From Bog-257 sp963805985 (lineage in GTDB: Bacteria > Acidobacteriota > Terriglobia > Terriglobales > Acidobacteriaceae), in assembly GCA_963805985.1 (NCBI GenBank), contig CAWDWG010000003.1, positions 186,001 through 250,000 on the forward strand: a stretch of 64,000 bases of DNA. Direction: 5' to 3'. The translations under genes were made by a program, and so were the position numbers. Under the pieces are notes generated by a model. It made no database searches, was not told where the DNA came from, and was given only the letters and a program-made list of their open reading frames with translations. Of the stretch, positions 45,244-54,285 are shown in pieces; within the stretch, counting starts at the first letter, position 1, and each line of letters starts with the position of its first letter.

Positions 45244-46149
45244 ATGCCATTTCGCTCTGGGTTTGTTTCCATCATCGGACGGCCTAACGCCGGCAAGTCC
45301 ACGCTGCTGAACGCGCTGGTCGGCGAAAAGCTGGCCATCGTCACGCGCAAGCCGCAGACCACGCGCAACCGCATCCAGGGAATCATCAACGTCCAACCCA
45401 AGACGAAACGTCCGGCGGGACAGATCGTCCTGATCGACACCCCCGGCGTGCATAAGCCGATTAACTCGCTCAACCGGCGCATGATGAAGGAAGTCTACGA
45501 CGCGCTGGAAGGTTGCGATCTGCTCCTGCTCATCGTGGATGCGACGGCGAAGTTCGGAACGGGCGACCGGTTCGTGCTCGACATCGTCAAAAAGAGCGGC
45601 CAGCCGTGCTTCCTGCTACTCAACAAAATCGATGCGCTGGACAAGCAGAAGCTGCTCCCACTCATTGCCGAGTACCGATCGCTCCACGATTTCGCGGAGG
45701 TGATTCCGATCTCGGCGCTCAAGCGCGATGGGCTGGACATGCTGCTCAACACCGTGGTGCGGACGCTGCCGGAGGGGCCGCGGTATTTTCCCAAAGACCA
45801 AATCACAGATCAGCCGGAGCGCTTTTTAGTGGCGGAGTTAATTCGCGAGCAAGTGCTGCTGGCGGCCGAGCAGGAGGTGCCGTACGCGACGACGGTGCTG
45901 ATCGAACAATATGAGGAAGGCGCGAGGCTGACGCGCATTGCCGCAACGATCTACTGCGAGCGCGATGGGCAGAAGGCGATCCTCATCGGCAAAGGCGGCG
46001 CGACGTTGAAGCGGATTGGCAGCGCGGCGCGATTCCAGATCGAGCGAGTATTGGGGATGAGGGTTTACCTCGAGCTGTTCGTGAAGGTGAAATCGGGGTG
46101 GCGCGATTCGCGACAGTTTGTGGAGGAGACGGATTGGAGGAAGGGTTAG
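45244..46149 (+). CDS. era: GTPase Era
   Basis: Era is a GTPase that binds the 3' end of 16S rRNA and aids 30S assembly. The 301-residue product has G1 GRPNAGKST, G2 region TTRNRIQGI, G3 DTPGVHKP, G4 NKID and G5 SALK, followed by the KH domain with ILIGKGGATLKRIGSAAR. This gene usually follows ybeY and corC, from which it is separated here by the sigma factor pair on the opposite strand. Confidence 0.97.
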   Translation: MPFRSGFVSIIGRPNAGKSTLLNALVGEKLAIVTRKPQTTRNRIQGIINVQPKTKRPAGQIVLIDTPGVHKPINSLNRRMMKEVYDALEGCDLLLLIVDATAKFGTGDRFVLDIVKKSGQPCFLLLNKIDALDKQKLLPLIAEYRSLHDFAEVIPISALKRDGLDMLLNTVVRTLPEGPRYFPKDQITDQPERFLVAELIREQVLLAAEQEVPYATTVLIEQYEEGARLTRIAATIYCERDGQKAILIGKGGATLKRIGSAARFQIERVLGMRVYLELFVKVKSGWRDSRQFVEETDWRKG

Positions 46150-46151
46150 TA

Positions 46152-46224
46152 ATCCCAGGTTAGCGTCCAAAGGATGGCCGCAAACCTGGGGCACCGGAGC
46201 TGATGCGAACCTGGGCACCGGGCG
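46152..46224. repeat. CCAGGTTAGCGTCCAAA repeat, copy 1
   Basis: CCCAGGTTAGCGTCCAAA (near 46154) with GATGGCCGC and then AACCTGGGGCACC forms an imperfect inverted repeat. Related copies lie at 53640-53700 and 58820-58870. It fills the gap between era and the convergent vWA gene. Confidence 0.5.
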
Positions 46225-47466
46225 TCAATGCACGGTTTTGGTTTTGCGCGACATGTAGTCCATCAGCAGGTACTGGCCCAGCGTGTAAGGCGTGGTGAAG
46301 TAGGCCTTGCCGCGGCACATCTCGGTGACCTTCTGTACGAACTGCACCAGCCCATAATCTGACGCGAGCATGAAGGTGTTGATCAGCACGCCGGCGCGCT
46401 TGCACTTCGAGACTTCCTTCAGCGTTTCGCTCACCACCAGCGGGTCAAGTCCAAAAGCATTCTTGTAGATCCTGCCGTCTTCCAGCGTCAGCGCCGAGGG
46501 CTTGCCGTCCGTGATCATCACGATCTGCTTCATGTCCTTGCGCTGGCGCTGCAGGATGCGCTGTGCCATGCGCAGGCCCTCGCGCGTGTTGGTGTAATAG
46601 GGCCCGACTTTGACGCGCGCCAGTTGCGAGAGCGGCAGCTCCTCAGCTGAATCGTGGAAGAGAACGAGCGAGAGCGAATCGCCCGGGTATTGCGTGCGGA
46701 TGAGATGCGAAAGCGCCATCGCCACTTTCTTCGCTGGGGTGAAGCGGTCCTCGCCGTAGAGGATCATGGAGTGCGAGCAGTCGAGCATGAGGACCGTCGC
46801 GCAGGACGACTGGTATTCGCACTGATGGACCTGGAGATCGCGGTACTCGATGTTCAGCGGCAGTTGCAGGCCTTCGCGCTGAATGGCGTTCGAGAGTGTC
46901 GCGGTGATGTCGAGGTTGAGCTGGTCGCCGAATTCGTAGGTCTTGGAGGCGCCGCTGGCCTCGATGCCGGTAGCATTGTCGCGCGTGTCGTGCCGGCCAA
47001 AGCTGGATTTGCCTAGCGAGCCGAGCAGATCGCGCAGCGCGCGAAAGCCGAGGAAGTCGAGACTCTTGTCGGTGATCTCGAAGCGGGTCTGAGATTGCGA
47101 CTCGCCGACCTGGCCGCCGGCGGTGGACGGGCGCGAGGGATCGTGCGGCTGATCGATCGAGATGTAGTTTTCCTGCTCCATGCGTTCGATGAGCTGCTGG
47201 ACGAGCTGTTCGAGCTGCTCGCTGGACAGGTTCTCGATCTGCTCGCGCATCTGTTCGTCGAGCATGTCGCTGTTCATTAATGCGTCGGCGATGGCCTGGC
47301 GGAGTTCGTCCAGCGTCTGCTCGGCGTTGTTCAGGTCGTACCAATCCGCGTACTGCTGCTGGAAGCCGCTCTGCAGCAGATAGTCGGAGAGCGCCTTGAG
47401 CAGGTCCTCCATGCTCATCTCGGAGGCGGGTTCGGGAACGTATTTTTTGTACTTGATGAACTTCAT
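46225..47466 (-). CDS. vWA-domain protein, partner of the MoxR/ChlI-like AAA+ gene
   Basis: The 413-residue protein has an N-terminal acidic, Gln/Glu-rich helical region (LSSEQLEQLVQQLIERMEQE) and a C-terminal von Willebrand A domain with the metal motif DCSHS at 229-233, VMITDGKPSAL, and MCRGKAYFTTPYTLGQYLL at the end. AAA+ ATPases of the MoxR/magnesium-chelatase type act with vWA proteins as chelatase or protein-remodelling pairs, and such an ATPase gene lies 381 bases upstream on the same strand. Tandem repeats stand directly before the start, so ATG 47466 has no clear ribosome binding site. Confidence 0.85.
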   Translation of the reverse strand: MKFIKYKKYVPEPASEMSMEDLLKALSDYLLQSGFQQQYADWYDLNNAEQTLDELRQAIADALMNSDMLDEQMREQIENLSSEQLEQLVQQLIERMEQENYISIDQPHDPSRPSTAGGQVGESQSQTRFEITDKSLDFLGFRALRDLLGSLGKSSFGRHDTRDNATGIEASGASKTYEFGDQLNLDITATLSNAIQREGLQLPLNIEYRDLQVHQCEYQSSCATVLMLDCSHSMILYGEDRFTPAKKVAMALSHLIRTQYPGDSLSLVLFHDSAEELPLSQLARVKVGPYYTNTREGLRMAQRILQRQRKDMKQIVMITDGKPSALTLEDGRIYKNAFGLDPLVVSETLKEVSKCKRAGVLINTFMLASDYGLVQFVQKVTEMCRGKAYFTTPYTLGQYLLMDYMSRKTKTVH

Positions 47467-47472
47467 TGAGCC

Positions 47473-47514
47473 GTCAGCATTGAATCGTCAGCATTGAATC
47501 GTCAGCATTGGGTC
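47473..47514. repeat. Three 14-bp tandem repeats upstream of the vWA gene
   Basis: GTCAGCATTGAATC occurs at 47473 and 47487, and once as GTCAGCATTGGGTC at 47501, followed by degenerate CAGCCTTCAGC units to about 47557. The array starts seven bases upstream of the vWA start codon. Confidence 0.75.
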
Positions 47515-47596
47515 GTCAGCCGTCAGCCTTCAGCCTTCAGCAGTAAGCATTCAGCAATGTTCAATCCGTCCCCGCAAAGCTGCGCGAACCATAAAG

Positions 47597-47700
47597 TTGT
47601 CATCACGAGCGAAGCGAGGGATCTGCTTTTCGCCGGAATCGCAAGAAACTTGTTATTCGAAGCCAACAGCAGATCCCTCGCCTGCGGCTCGTGATGACAA
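47597..47700. repeat. Long inverted repeat (33-base arms)
   Basis: The arm at 47597-47628 (TTGTCATCACGAGC, then GCGAGGGATCTGCT) is mirrored at 47668-47700 with a two-base length difference and a loop of about 40 bases. It is a folded version of the ATCCCGAG...GAGGGATCTGC family found in other islands. Confidence 0.7.
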
Positions 47701-47746
47701 TCTTCTGATTCGCAGCGCCGTTGGCAAACGACGAAGGTCGACTCGG

Positions 47747-47830
47747 CCCTCGAAGTAGCCGCTCAGAAGTAGCCGCTCAGAAGTAGCCGCTCAGAAGTAG
47801 CCGCTCAGAAGTAGCCGCTCAGAGGTCGCT
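47747..47830. repeat. 14-bp tandem repeat array (four perfect copies)
   Basis: GCTCAGAAGTAGCC is repeated without change at 47761, 47775, 47789 and 47803, with a partial copy before and a decayed copy after. It lies just downstream of the AAA+ gene stop. Its unit is also 14 bases but unrelated to the array at 47473. Confidence 0.8.
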
Positions 47831-47847
47831 GCTTCAGAGTTGCCGCT

Positions 47848-49359
47848 TCAATTGAATGGTCTTCTGTGCCTCCGGAAGTCAGGGACTTCATCGTCGTCAT
47901 CAAGCCGGCGCGGCTTCTCGCGCGGCTGCTGCGGCTTCTCGCCGGCGGTGAAGGTCCGCTCCTCGCTGCGACCGATGCGTTTGTGCGCGTAAAGGCCTTC
48001 CAGAATGAACTCCGCTCCTGACACCAGCACCTCCGACGGCTCCTTTCCGCTCAGGCCGAGCGCGCTCAACTTGTCCAGCAGGCCCTGGATGCTGCGCAGC
48101 TTGCCGAGCATCTCGTGGGCGCCGGACGAATCGCGCAGCTGAATCTCGCCGCCGAGATCGAACCACTGCACCACCTGGCTCATGTTGTTATTGCCATGAA
48201 AATATTTGTCATAGGTGCGAGCGACAGCGGAGCGAATGATCTCGCGCACCACGTTGTCGGCGCCCTTCAACTCACCTTCGTATTCGAGTTCGAGCTTGCC
48301 GGTCATCGCCGGCATGGCGGCGTAGATGTCGCCAATGCGCGGCACGACCAGCTTCTCGCCGGAGCGAATTGCGCGCCGCTCTGCGTTAGAGATGACGTTT
48401 TCCATTGCGCTGATCGGCAGACGCTGGCTGACGCCGGAGCGTTTGTCGACACGCTTGTCCTCGCGCGCCACGAAGGCGATCTGCTCGATGACCTGGCTGA
48501 CGAACTGCGGAATCTGCAACTGATGTCCGTTGCGTTCCACCCAGGCTTCCTGCGTTGTGATCGCGATGCCTTCATCGACGGTAGCGGGATAGTGGGTGCG
48601 AATCTCGGAGCCGATGCGGTCTTTGAGCGGCGTGATGATCTTGCCGCGCGCCGTGTAGTCCTCGGGATTGGCGCTGAAGACAAGCGCCACGTCGAGCGGC
48701 ATGCGCACGGGATAGCCCTTAATCTGCACGTCGCCTTCCTGCATGATGTTGAACAGGCCGACCTGAATTTTGCCGGCGAGATCAGGGAGCTCGTTGATGG
48801 CGAAGATGGCTCGATTGGCGCGGGGCAGCAGGCCGTAATGCACGGTGTATTCGCTGCCCAGCTCGTGACCACCCTTGGCGGCCTTGATGGGATCGATGTC
48901 GCCGATGAGATCGGCGATGGTCACATCCGGAGTCGCGAGCTTCTCGACGTAGCGTTCTTCCGGCACGCGATAGGCGATGGGCGCGTCGTCGGGATTGTTG
49001 ACGACCAGCTCGCGGCAGCGCCGGCAGATGGGGTCATACGGGTTGTCGTGAATCTCGCAGCCGAGCAGATACGGCAGCTGCGGATCGAGCAGCGTAGTGA
49101 GCGCGCGCAGGATGCGGCTCTTGGCCTGGCCGCGCAGTCCCAGCAGGATGAAATTGTGTCGCGAAAGGATCGCGTTCACGATCTGCGGGACCACTGTATC
49201 GTCGTAACCCACGATGCCGGGAAATATCGGACCGCCGTTGCGCAGGCGAACAATGAGGTTGTCGCGCATTTCGTCTTTGACGCGGCGGTTGCGCGCCCGC
49301 TCCTCGGAGAATTGCTGGCTGCGGCGAAGATCGGCTAAAGTTTGCGGAAGATGGCTCAA
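47848..49359 (-). CDS. MoxR/ChlI-like AAA+ ATPase
   Basis: The 503-residue protein has Walker A GLRGQAKS at 74-81, a Walker B with Asn-Glu (AIFAINELPDL), ANPEDYTARGKIITPLKDRIG for the sensor and arginine region, and a Cys cluster CEIHDNPYDPICRRC (a possible metal site) between them. This is like the magnesium-chelatase subunit I family. The C-terminal tail is basic and Asp-rich. Together with the vWA protein it probably forms a chelatase-like remodelling pair; the target is unknown. Confidence 0.88.
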   Translation of the reverse strand: MSHLPQTLADLRRSQQFSEERARNRRVKDEMRDNLIVRLRNGGPIFPGIVGYDDTVVPQIVNAILSRHNFILLGLRGQAKSRILRALTTLLDPQLPYLLGCEIHDNPYDPICRRCRELVVNNPDDAPIAYRVPEERYVEKLATPDVTIADLIGDIDPIKAAKGGHELGSEYTVHYGLLPRANRAIFAINELPDLAGKIQVGLFNIMQEGDVQIKGYPVRMPLDVALVFSANPEDYTARGKIITPLKDRIGSEIRTHYPATVDEGIAITTQEAWVERNGHQLQIPQFVSQVIEQIAFVAREDKRVDKRSGVSQRLPISAMENVISNAERRAIRSGEKLVVPRIGDIYAAMPAMTGKLELEYEGELKGADNVVREIIRSAVARTYDKYFHGNNNMSQVVQWFDLGGEIQLRDSSGAHEMLGKLRSIQGLLDKLSALGLSGKEPSEVLVSGAEFILEGLYAHKRIGRSEERTFTAGEKPQQPREKPRRLDDDDEVPDFRRHRRPFN

Positions 49360-49573
49360 GGGCTGGATACCTCCCCGGGTCGCGGCCGCAGTCTTCCAAC
49401 GGCCGACATGACGGTTACGAATGTTCGTATTCTACGCCTATGGCTGTCACACGCGGGAGTGAGGGAAATCACAGGGAAGTTGGTTGCGAGTTGAGGGAAG
49501 GATTGTGTTGTGACGATAGGGGTCCTTCGACTCGGACTGAAGTCCTCGCTCAGGATGACATTTTGCATTGGGA

Positions 49574-52186
49574 TTACTTTTCGCTGGCGGCGCGGGTCTT
49601 AGCTTGATCGACGACCAGCCGAGGTTCCGAAGAAGCATTACCGTCACTGTTTGCAGCTCCACCGGATCCGTTGGGTGAGAGCAGGGTCGCTGCTGCCGTC
49701 TCGTCCACGGCGCGCAGGCGCAGGTCGCGCTGCGGAAAGGGAATCTCGATGCCGGCGTTGTCCAGCAGTTCCATCACGGTCAGCGCCACTTCGCTCTTCA
49801 CGCGGTTGACGTTGCTCTCCTGCATCACCCAGAACTGTAGCTCGAAGTTGAGCGAGCTATCACCGAATTCTTTGAAGTAGACCGCGGGCACCGGTGAGGT
49901 GAGAACGCTTTCATTGGTCGTCGCAGCCTGGTCGAGCAGCTTGGTGACGAGCTTGGGATCGGTTCCGTAGGCCACGCCCACCGGCAGTTCGACCCGGCGT
50001 AGCGATTCCGAGAGCGTCCAGTTAATGACTTTGCCGGAGATGAAATTACCGTTGGGGATGATGACCTCGGCACCCTGAAACGTCCGTACCGTGCTGGAGC
50101 GGATGCCGATACGCGTGACCTTGCCGGTGGTGCCGTCGACGTCCAGCACGTCGCCGATGTGGATGGGACGCTCGAATTGCAAGATCAAGCCGGAGATGAA
50201 GTTGTTGACGATGTTCTGCAGGCCGAAGCCGACGCCAACACCCAGCGCCCCGGTGAGCACGGTGAACTTGTTGAGCTCGACTCCGCCGGCGTTGACCGCG
50301 AAGAAGAAGACGAGAAGCAGCAACAAGTAGTGGAGCGTGGATGCGATCAGCTCAGGCAGGCCGCGCGAGAGATGGAAGCGGCTGAGTAGCTCCTCACGAA
50401 TCAGGAAGCGGACGAAGGAGGAGACGGAATAGCCCACCAGCAGAATCACGAAGAAGCCCAGGACGCCGCCCAGAGTAACGCCTGCCGATCCGCCGGCAAT
50501 ATGGTAGTCGAGCACGGCACGAAATTGCTTGCCGACCCATTCGCTGAGGCCGAGCAGATTTACCGTGGCGAACAGCCAGATCAGGATTCCGCCCCAAGTA
50601 AACAGACGCGGCATCCAGCGGACCATGCCATCGCGATAGGTGCGAACCAGCGCCAGCTCCTGCGCGCCCGGGCGGTCCACTCCTTCCAGCAACAGGCGGG
50701 TGGACACGCGTACACCGGTCACCATGCTGATGGCGATGAAGCTGCTATACAGGCACACCACGCCCAGGAACTGCGCGAGCTTGATGTAGCCGAACAGATT
50801 GGCTGCGATGCCGAAGCCCAGCAGCAGAACGGCGAGCCGTATTCCCAAGACGAGAAGCTGATGAACGCGACTCTCTTTGGGCAAATGGGCCAGGCGCGGC
50901 GGGCTGACCAGGTAAGCGAACACGGCGAAAACAGCGACATTGATAGAGAATTGCACCTCGCGCTTGGTCACAGGAGAGAAGCTGGTCCAGGCGATGAACG
51001 CGCTGAGGGTATAGACTCCGGCCATGGAATACAGCAGCTTGCAAAATCGCGGCTGAATGAAGGGCGGCAGCAGAATGAGGATGGGTATGAATGAGATCAG
51101 GATAACCAGCCCGATCAGCGGAACCGGCGCCACTGGCGCCAACAAGTAGCCGAAGAGCAGAGGCGGCAGAAATCCGGCCGCGATCCAGTGGCGCGCGATG
51201 TGCTGGAGCTGCCGCTGCTCGGGAGTTTCCGCCTGCAGATCGCGAGTGAGAAGATGCAGGCGAAAAGCGGCGGCTAAAGCGAACAGGCCCAGCAGAGCAA
51301 GAGCGGCCAGCGCGCCGGCATTTTCCGCGGCGAAGGCGCGAATGCCAAGCAGCCGGGTGGAAGCAGCGAGATAGACCCGGCCGTTCTCTCCCAACTGGCG
51401 GCGCTGATTTAGCTGCCAAAGCGGCAAGCTGTCGCGCTCGAACAGACGGCTGTCCTGAAACTCGCGGGCGCGCTGTAACTCGTCCAGGACGTCAAGCGCA
51501 GTCTGGTCCTGATTGGCGGCCTCCACCTGCAGGTTGACGATGACGCGGAGTTGATTCTGCGCCTGCGTCATCAGCTGCTGCAATCGAGTGACGGAACTCT
51601 GGATGACATCTTGTGCGGGGCCGAGGCCGGGCGTGTCTTTGTTTTCCTCCAGCGTGGCGTTCCACAGCGGCTGCTGCGCAGAAATCTGCTGGACGGCCGA
51701 CTGCGCGGCGTTGGCCCAGTCCAGCAACTCGCGGCGAGTGGCGGCGGTTTCCTTCTGCTTGTTACGCCAGGAGTTGTCTTCCTCGCGAAGCTCCAGCGTG
51801 TTGGGCGTGGCGGCCAGAAGCGCGTCGGTCCCTCTTTGTTGCTCGGCCAGCTGACCAGAGCGCTCGTCCAGCTGCGCTTGAACCGCGGCGAGCTGGTCAG
51901 CAGTCGGGAGCTTCTCCGAGGTGCCGCGCAGCATGCGCTTCAGATCTTCGGAGCGAGTCGCAACGTCGGGCAGCGGGATAGCAATGGGTTGCGAAGGCGA
52001 GGCGGTCGAGGCAGGCGCCGGGGGCGTCGCTGGTTCCGAAGCAGCCTTTTCTCCTGTCTTGCCCAGCAGAAGCTGTGCGGCGGATTGGGTATGGGCCGGC
52101 GTAGCCATCGCAAGCAGCAGAATAATGATCGCAGCGAGAGCGTTGCGCAGACGGCTTGCGCCGAAAGTGGACGGCCGTGGGGACAT
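49574..52186 (-). CDS. Large MscS-family mechanosensitive channel
   Basis: The 870-residue protein has a signal peptide (AAIIILLLAMATPAHTQ), a large periplasmic coiled-coil region (about 80-290) and about ten membrane helices. The MscS core follows: the pore helix LTGALGVGVGFGLQNIVNNFISGLILQFERPIHIGD and the cytoplasmic VRTFQGAEVIIPNGNFISGKVINWT, each conserved. The length and periplasmic domain resemble MscK/YbdG-type channels that release solutes upon hypo-osmotic shock. The TTG-free ATG start at 52186 is clear. The C-terminus has a short polar tail. Confidence 0.93.
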   Translation of the reverse strand: MSPRPSTFGASRLRNALAAIIILLLAMATPAHTQSAAQLLLGKTGEKAASEPATPPAPASTASPSQPIAIPLPDVATRSEDLKRMLRGTSEKLPTADQLAAVQAQLDERSGQLAEQQRGTDALLAATPNTLELREEDNSWRNKQKETAATRRELLDWANAAQSAVQQISAQQPLWNATLEENKDTPGLGPAQDVIQSSVTRLQQLMTQAQNQLRVIVNLQVEAANQDQTALDVLDELQRAREFQDSRLFERDSLPLWQLNQRRQLGENGRVYLAASTRLLGIRAFAAENAGALAALALLGLFALAAAFRLHLLTRDLQAETPEQRQLQHIARHWIAAGFLPPLLFGYLLAPVAPVPLIGLVILISFIPILILLPPFIQPRFCKLLYSMAGVYTLSAFIAWTSFSPVTKREVQFSINVAVFAVFAYLVSPPRLAHLPKESRVHQLLVLGIRLAVLLLGFGIAANLFGYIKLAQFLGVVCLYSSFIAISMVTGVRVSTRLLLEGVDRPGAQELALVRTYRDGMVRWMPRLFTWGGILIWLFATVNLLGLSEWVGKQFRAVLDYHIAGGSAGVTLGGVLGFFVILLVGYSVSSFVRFLIREELLSRFHLSRGLPELIASTLHYLLLLLVFFFAVNAGGVELNKFTVLTGALGVGVGFGLQNIVNNFISGLILQFERPIHIGDVLDVDGTTGKVTRIGIRSSTVRTFQGAEVIIPNGNFISGKVINWTLSESLRRVELPVGVAYGTDPKLVTKLLDQAATTNESVLTSPVPAVYFKEFGDSSLNFELQFWVMQESNVNRVKSEVALTVMELLDNAGIEIPFPQRDLRLRAVDETAAATLLSPNGSGGAANSDGNASSEPRLVVDQAKTRAASEK

Positions 52187-52252
52187 GCTGCCGCCATTAT
52201 CGCCGATTGGAGCTGGATTTGAGGGAAATAGGCGGGTCCGTTGGATGGCAGC

Positions 52253-52576
52253 TTACCCGCGGTCGAGTTCGTCGAGCATGCCTTCCATTTCAGCGAGCGC
52301 GTGTTGATTGCGAGTGCGGCGGGCGCACTCGATGCCCTGCTGCAGCATGGCGCGGGCTTCGTCGGTGCGCTCGGCGCGGGCGAGTGTCTGCGCGGCCATG
52401 AAGTAGGCGTTGGTGTAATCCGGATGCGAGGCCAGGAGCAGCTTGAATTCGGCGAGTGCGGCGTCGGTGTCGCCCGAGCCGGAGAACTCCAGACCCAGGG
52501 CGTAGCGGGCAAAGGCGTCGTCCGGCTTGGCGGCGAGAATTTCTTTCAGAGCTGTGATGCGAGTTTCGTCGGGCAA
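52253..52576 (-). CDS. Small TPR-repeat protein
   Basis: The product of about 107 residues consists of two to three TPR units (ALKEILAAKPDDAFARYALG, FKLLLASHPDYTNAYFMAA and RTDEARAMLQQGIE). It is cytoplasmic and probably a protein-interaction module. TTG 52576 follows GAGG by seven bases; ATG 52606 is an alternative. It lies 66 bases upstream of the MscS channel gene, on the same strand. Confidence 0.75.
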   Translation of the reverse strand: MPDETRITALKEILAAKPDDAFARYALGLEFSGSGDTDAALAEFKLLLASHPDYTNAYFMAAQTLARAERTDEARAMLQQGIECARRTRNQHALAEMEGMLDELDRG

Positions 52577-52684
52577 TGGATGACCTCGTCTGTTTGATGA
52601 TCGCATGGCGATGCGGAAGTTTGGAAGTGGATGCGAGCTTGCAGCGCCAGTACAATTGGCATTGATTTGTAACTGCGAGGGATT

Positions 52685-53110
52685 GTGGCCTGTCCTTATT
52701 TCATGCCGGAGCGACGATTGGAGTCGGATTGGCCGTTTCCGCGACGGCTCCCCTTGGGCGCGGGATGGACGGGAACATGTAATGCGCCGGGACATGAAGG
52801 AACGCAGCCGAATGACGACGACCTGAAATCGGGCTGCAATATGGGTTACGCGAAGGCGTGTAGTCGTCTTCCTGCCGATCGTGCGGCGGATGCGGTGCGC
52901 TTCGCCATGGGCGAAGAGCGCAACGGAATTCTGCATGTGCTGTTCGTCTGCGAGCTGGCTTATTTGCCGGCCGGACATGGCGAGTTGTTGTACGAGAAGA
53001 CGAGTAAGCAGTGGTTGCAGCGGCATGACAACGCCTGTGTGCAGCGCCTGGCCGAGTGCTATGTTCAAGCGCAGTTGGAGCGGCGGGCTGACTCGAAGCT
53101 GGAATCTTGA
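52685..53110 (+). CDS. Cys-rich hypothetical protein (141 aa)
   Basis: A GTG start gives a soluble 141-residue product with Cys at 3, 32, 51 and 59 in the sequence contexts ACPYFMPERR, GAGWTGTCNAPGHEG and KSGCNMGYAKACSRLP. The CPYF and SGCNMGYAKAC segments look like ligands for zinc or an iron-sulfur cluster. Three more Cys lie in the C-terminal helical half. There is no export signal. I do not recognise a named family. It is 19 bases before the thioesterase and may be in the same operon. Confidence 0.65.
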   Translation: MACPYFMPERRLESDWPFPRRLPLGAGWTGTCNAPGHEGTQPNDDDLKSGCNMGYAKACSRLPADRAADAVRFAMGEERNGILHVLFVCELAYLPAGHGELLYEKTSKQWLQRHDNACVQRLAECYVQAQLERRADSKLES

Positions 53111-53129
53111 AACGCGAAACTAAATCGCT

Positions 53130-53636
53130 ATGGAAGAAAACGACGGAAAGTTGATACCGAAGCCGGTGAGCGACTCGAAATCGGAGATGATCGAGCTCGT
53201 TTTGCCGAACGACACCAATCCTCTGGGAGCGCTGCTGGGCGGGCGTTTGATGCACTGGATCGATCTGGCCGGCGCGTTGGCGGCGCATCGGCATTCGCAT
53301 TCGTACGCGGTCACGGCGTCGATGGACCACATCGACTTCCTGGTGCCGGTGCATGTGGGCGACATGGTGATCCTGCAGTCGGCGGTGAACCGCGTCTTTC
53401 ATACCTCGATGGAGGTTGGGGTGAAGGTGCTGGTGGAGAACTACATCTCCGGCACGCGGCAGAAGATCGCAACTGCGTACCTGACGTTTGTTGCGGTGGA
53501 TCGGCATGGGCGGAAGCTGGCGGTGGCGCCGGTGATTCCGGAGACCGACGACGAGAAGCGGAGATACGAAGGAGCATTGCGGCGGCGCGAGGCGTCGAAG
53601 GTCGAGCGCGAGCGAAGGGTTGCGGCGAGGAAGTAG
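53130..53636 (+). CDS. Hotdog-fold acyl-CoA thioesterase (YciA-like)
   Basis: The 168-residue protein has the BACH/YciA thioesterase pattern: MIELVLPNDTNPLGALLGGRLMHWIDLAGALAAHRH in which the Asn-Gly-rich loop and Asp of the hotdog active site are visible, SMDHIDFLVPVHVGDMV and HTSMEVGVKVLVENY. Such enzymes hydrolyse acyl-CoA in the cytoplasm. The C-terminus is basic and disordered. It overlaps no gene and follows the Cys-rich protein. Confidence 0.9.
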   Translation: MEENDGKLIPKPVSDSKSEMIELVLPNDTNPLGALLGGRLMHWIDLAGALAAHRHSHSYAVTASMDHIDFLVPVHVGDMVILQSAVNRVFHTSMEVGVKVLVENYISGTRQKIATAYLTFVAVDRHGRKLAVAPVIPETDDEKRRYEGALRRREASKVERERRVAARK

Positions 53637-53639
53637 TGC

Positions 53640-53700
53640 CGGCCCAGGTTAGCGTCCAAACGAAGGACGCGAAGCTGGGGCCCCGATCTTCAGCACCGAT
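53640..53700. repeat. CCAGGTTAGCGTCCAAA repeat, copy 2
   Basis: GGCCCAGGTTAGCGTCCAAA is followed by CGAAGGACGCGAAGCTGGGGCC, an inverted-repeat-like layout similar to 46152-46224 and 58820-58870. It occupies the gap between the thioesterase and a convergent exported protein. Confidence 0.5.
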
Positions 53701-53710
53701 CTTCTGGCGG

Positions 53711-54232
53711 TCATCGTTCCTGGACTTGTTTCTGCCCGGCCAACCGATAGGTGATGCCGTTCCATTCGTAGACGTAGAGCGTGTAGTTGATCGCGCCGTC
53801 GGTGGTGGACTTGGGCACGCGAACGGTGACGGCGCCGTTCACCGCTTCGGCGGCGGCGCTGCCGAAGGGCGTATCGCAAAAGCTGGTCTTGTCGGGCGTT
53901 TCATCCACCGACCAGACTTTTGAGAATTTGGTCTCGGAGTACTGACGGAAGACGGTAAGCGTCAGGCAAGTTCTCTCGCCTGCATAGGTGACGAAGAGCA
54001 CATCGTGGCGCTCAGCTAGCCCCTCGAGATCGATGTTGGCGATGCGGGAGTCGTCGTCCTTCTCATTGAGAACCTGCGAGGCGTCGCGCCAGAGTTTGTG
54101 GATGATGGCGGGATCGAGGCCGGTCGTCTTCGCCCACTTGGCTTCGTCGGAACGGTGAACTTGTTTCCAGTTCTGCGCAAAAAGCGCAGAAGCGAGGCAG
54201 AGCGCGCAAGCGAAGGTGGCGAGAGTTCGCAT
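53711..54232 (-). CDS. Exported hypothetical protein (173 aa)
   Basis: The product starts with a signal peptide (TLATFACALCLASALFAQ). The mature part (about 155 residues) has HKLWRDASQVLNEKDDDSRIANIDLEGL and HDVLFVTYAGERTCLTLTVF. A Cys pair (Cys in ERTC and SFCD) could form a disulfide. No family is recognised. ATG 54232 is used; TTG 54274, after GGGAG, would add 14 residues. Confidence 0.6.
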   Translation of the reverse strand: MRTLATFACALCLASALFAQNWKQVHRSDEAKWAKTTGLDPAIIHKLWRDASQVLNEKDDDSRIANIDLEGLAERHDVLFVTYAGERTCLTLTVFRQYSETKFSKVWSVDETPDKTSFCDTPFGSAAAEAVNGAVTVRVPKSTTDGAINYTLYVYEWNGITYRLAGQKQVQER

Positions 54233-54285
54233 CGAGGAGAGGAAGAAGCGATAACGAAAATGATGATAAACCAAGCGTCTCCCAG

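Noticed and set aside
47747..47830. Possible CRISPR array
   Set aside because: The units are 14 bases in direct tandem without spacers and no cas genes are present.
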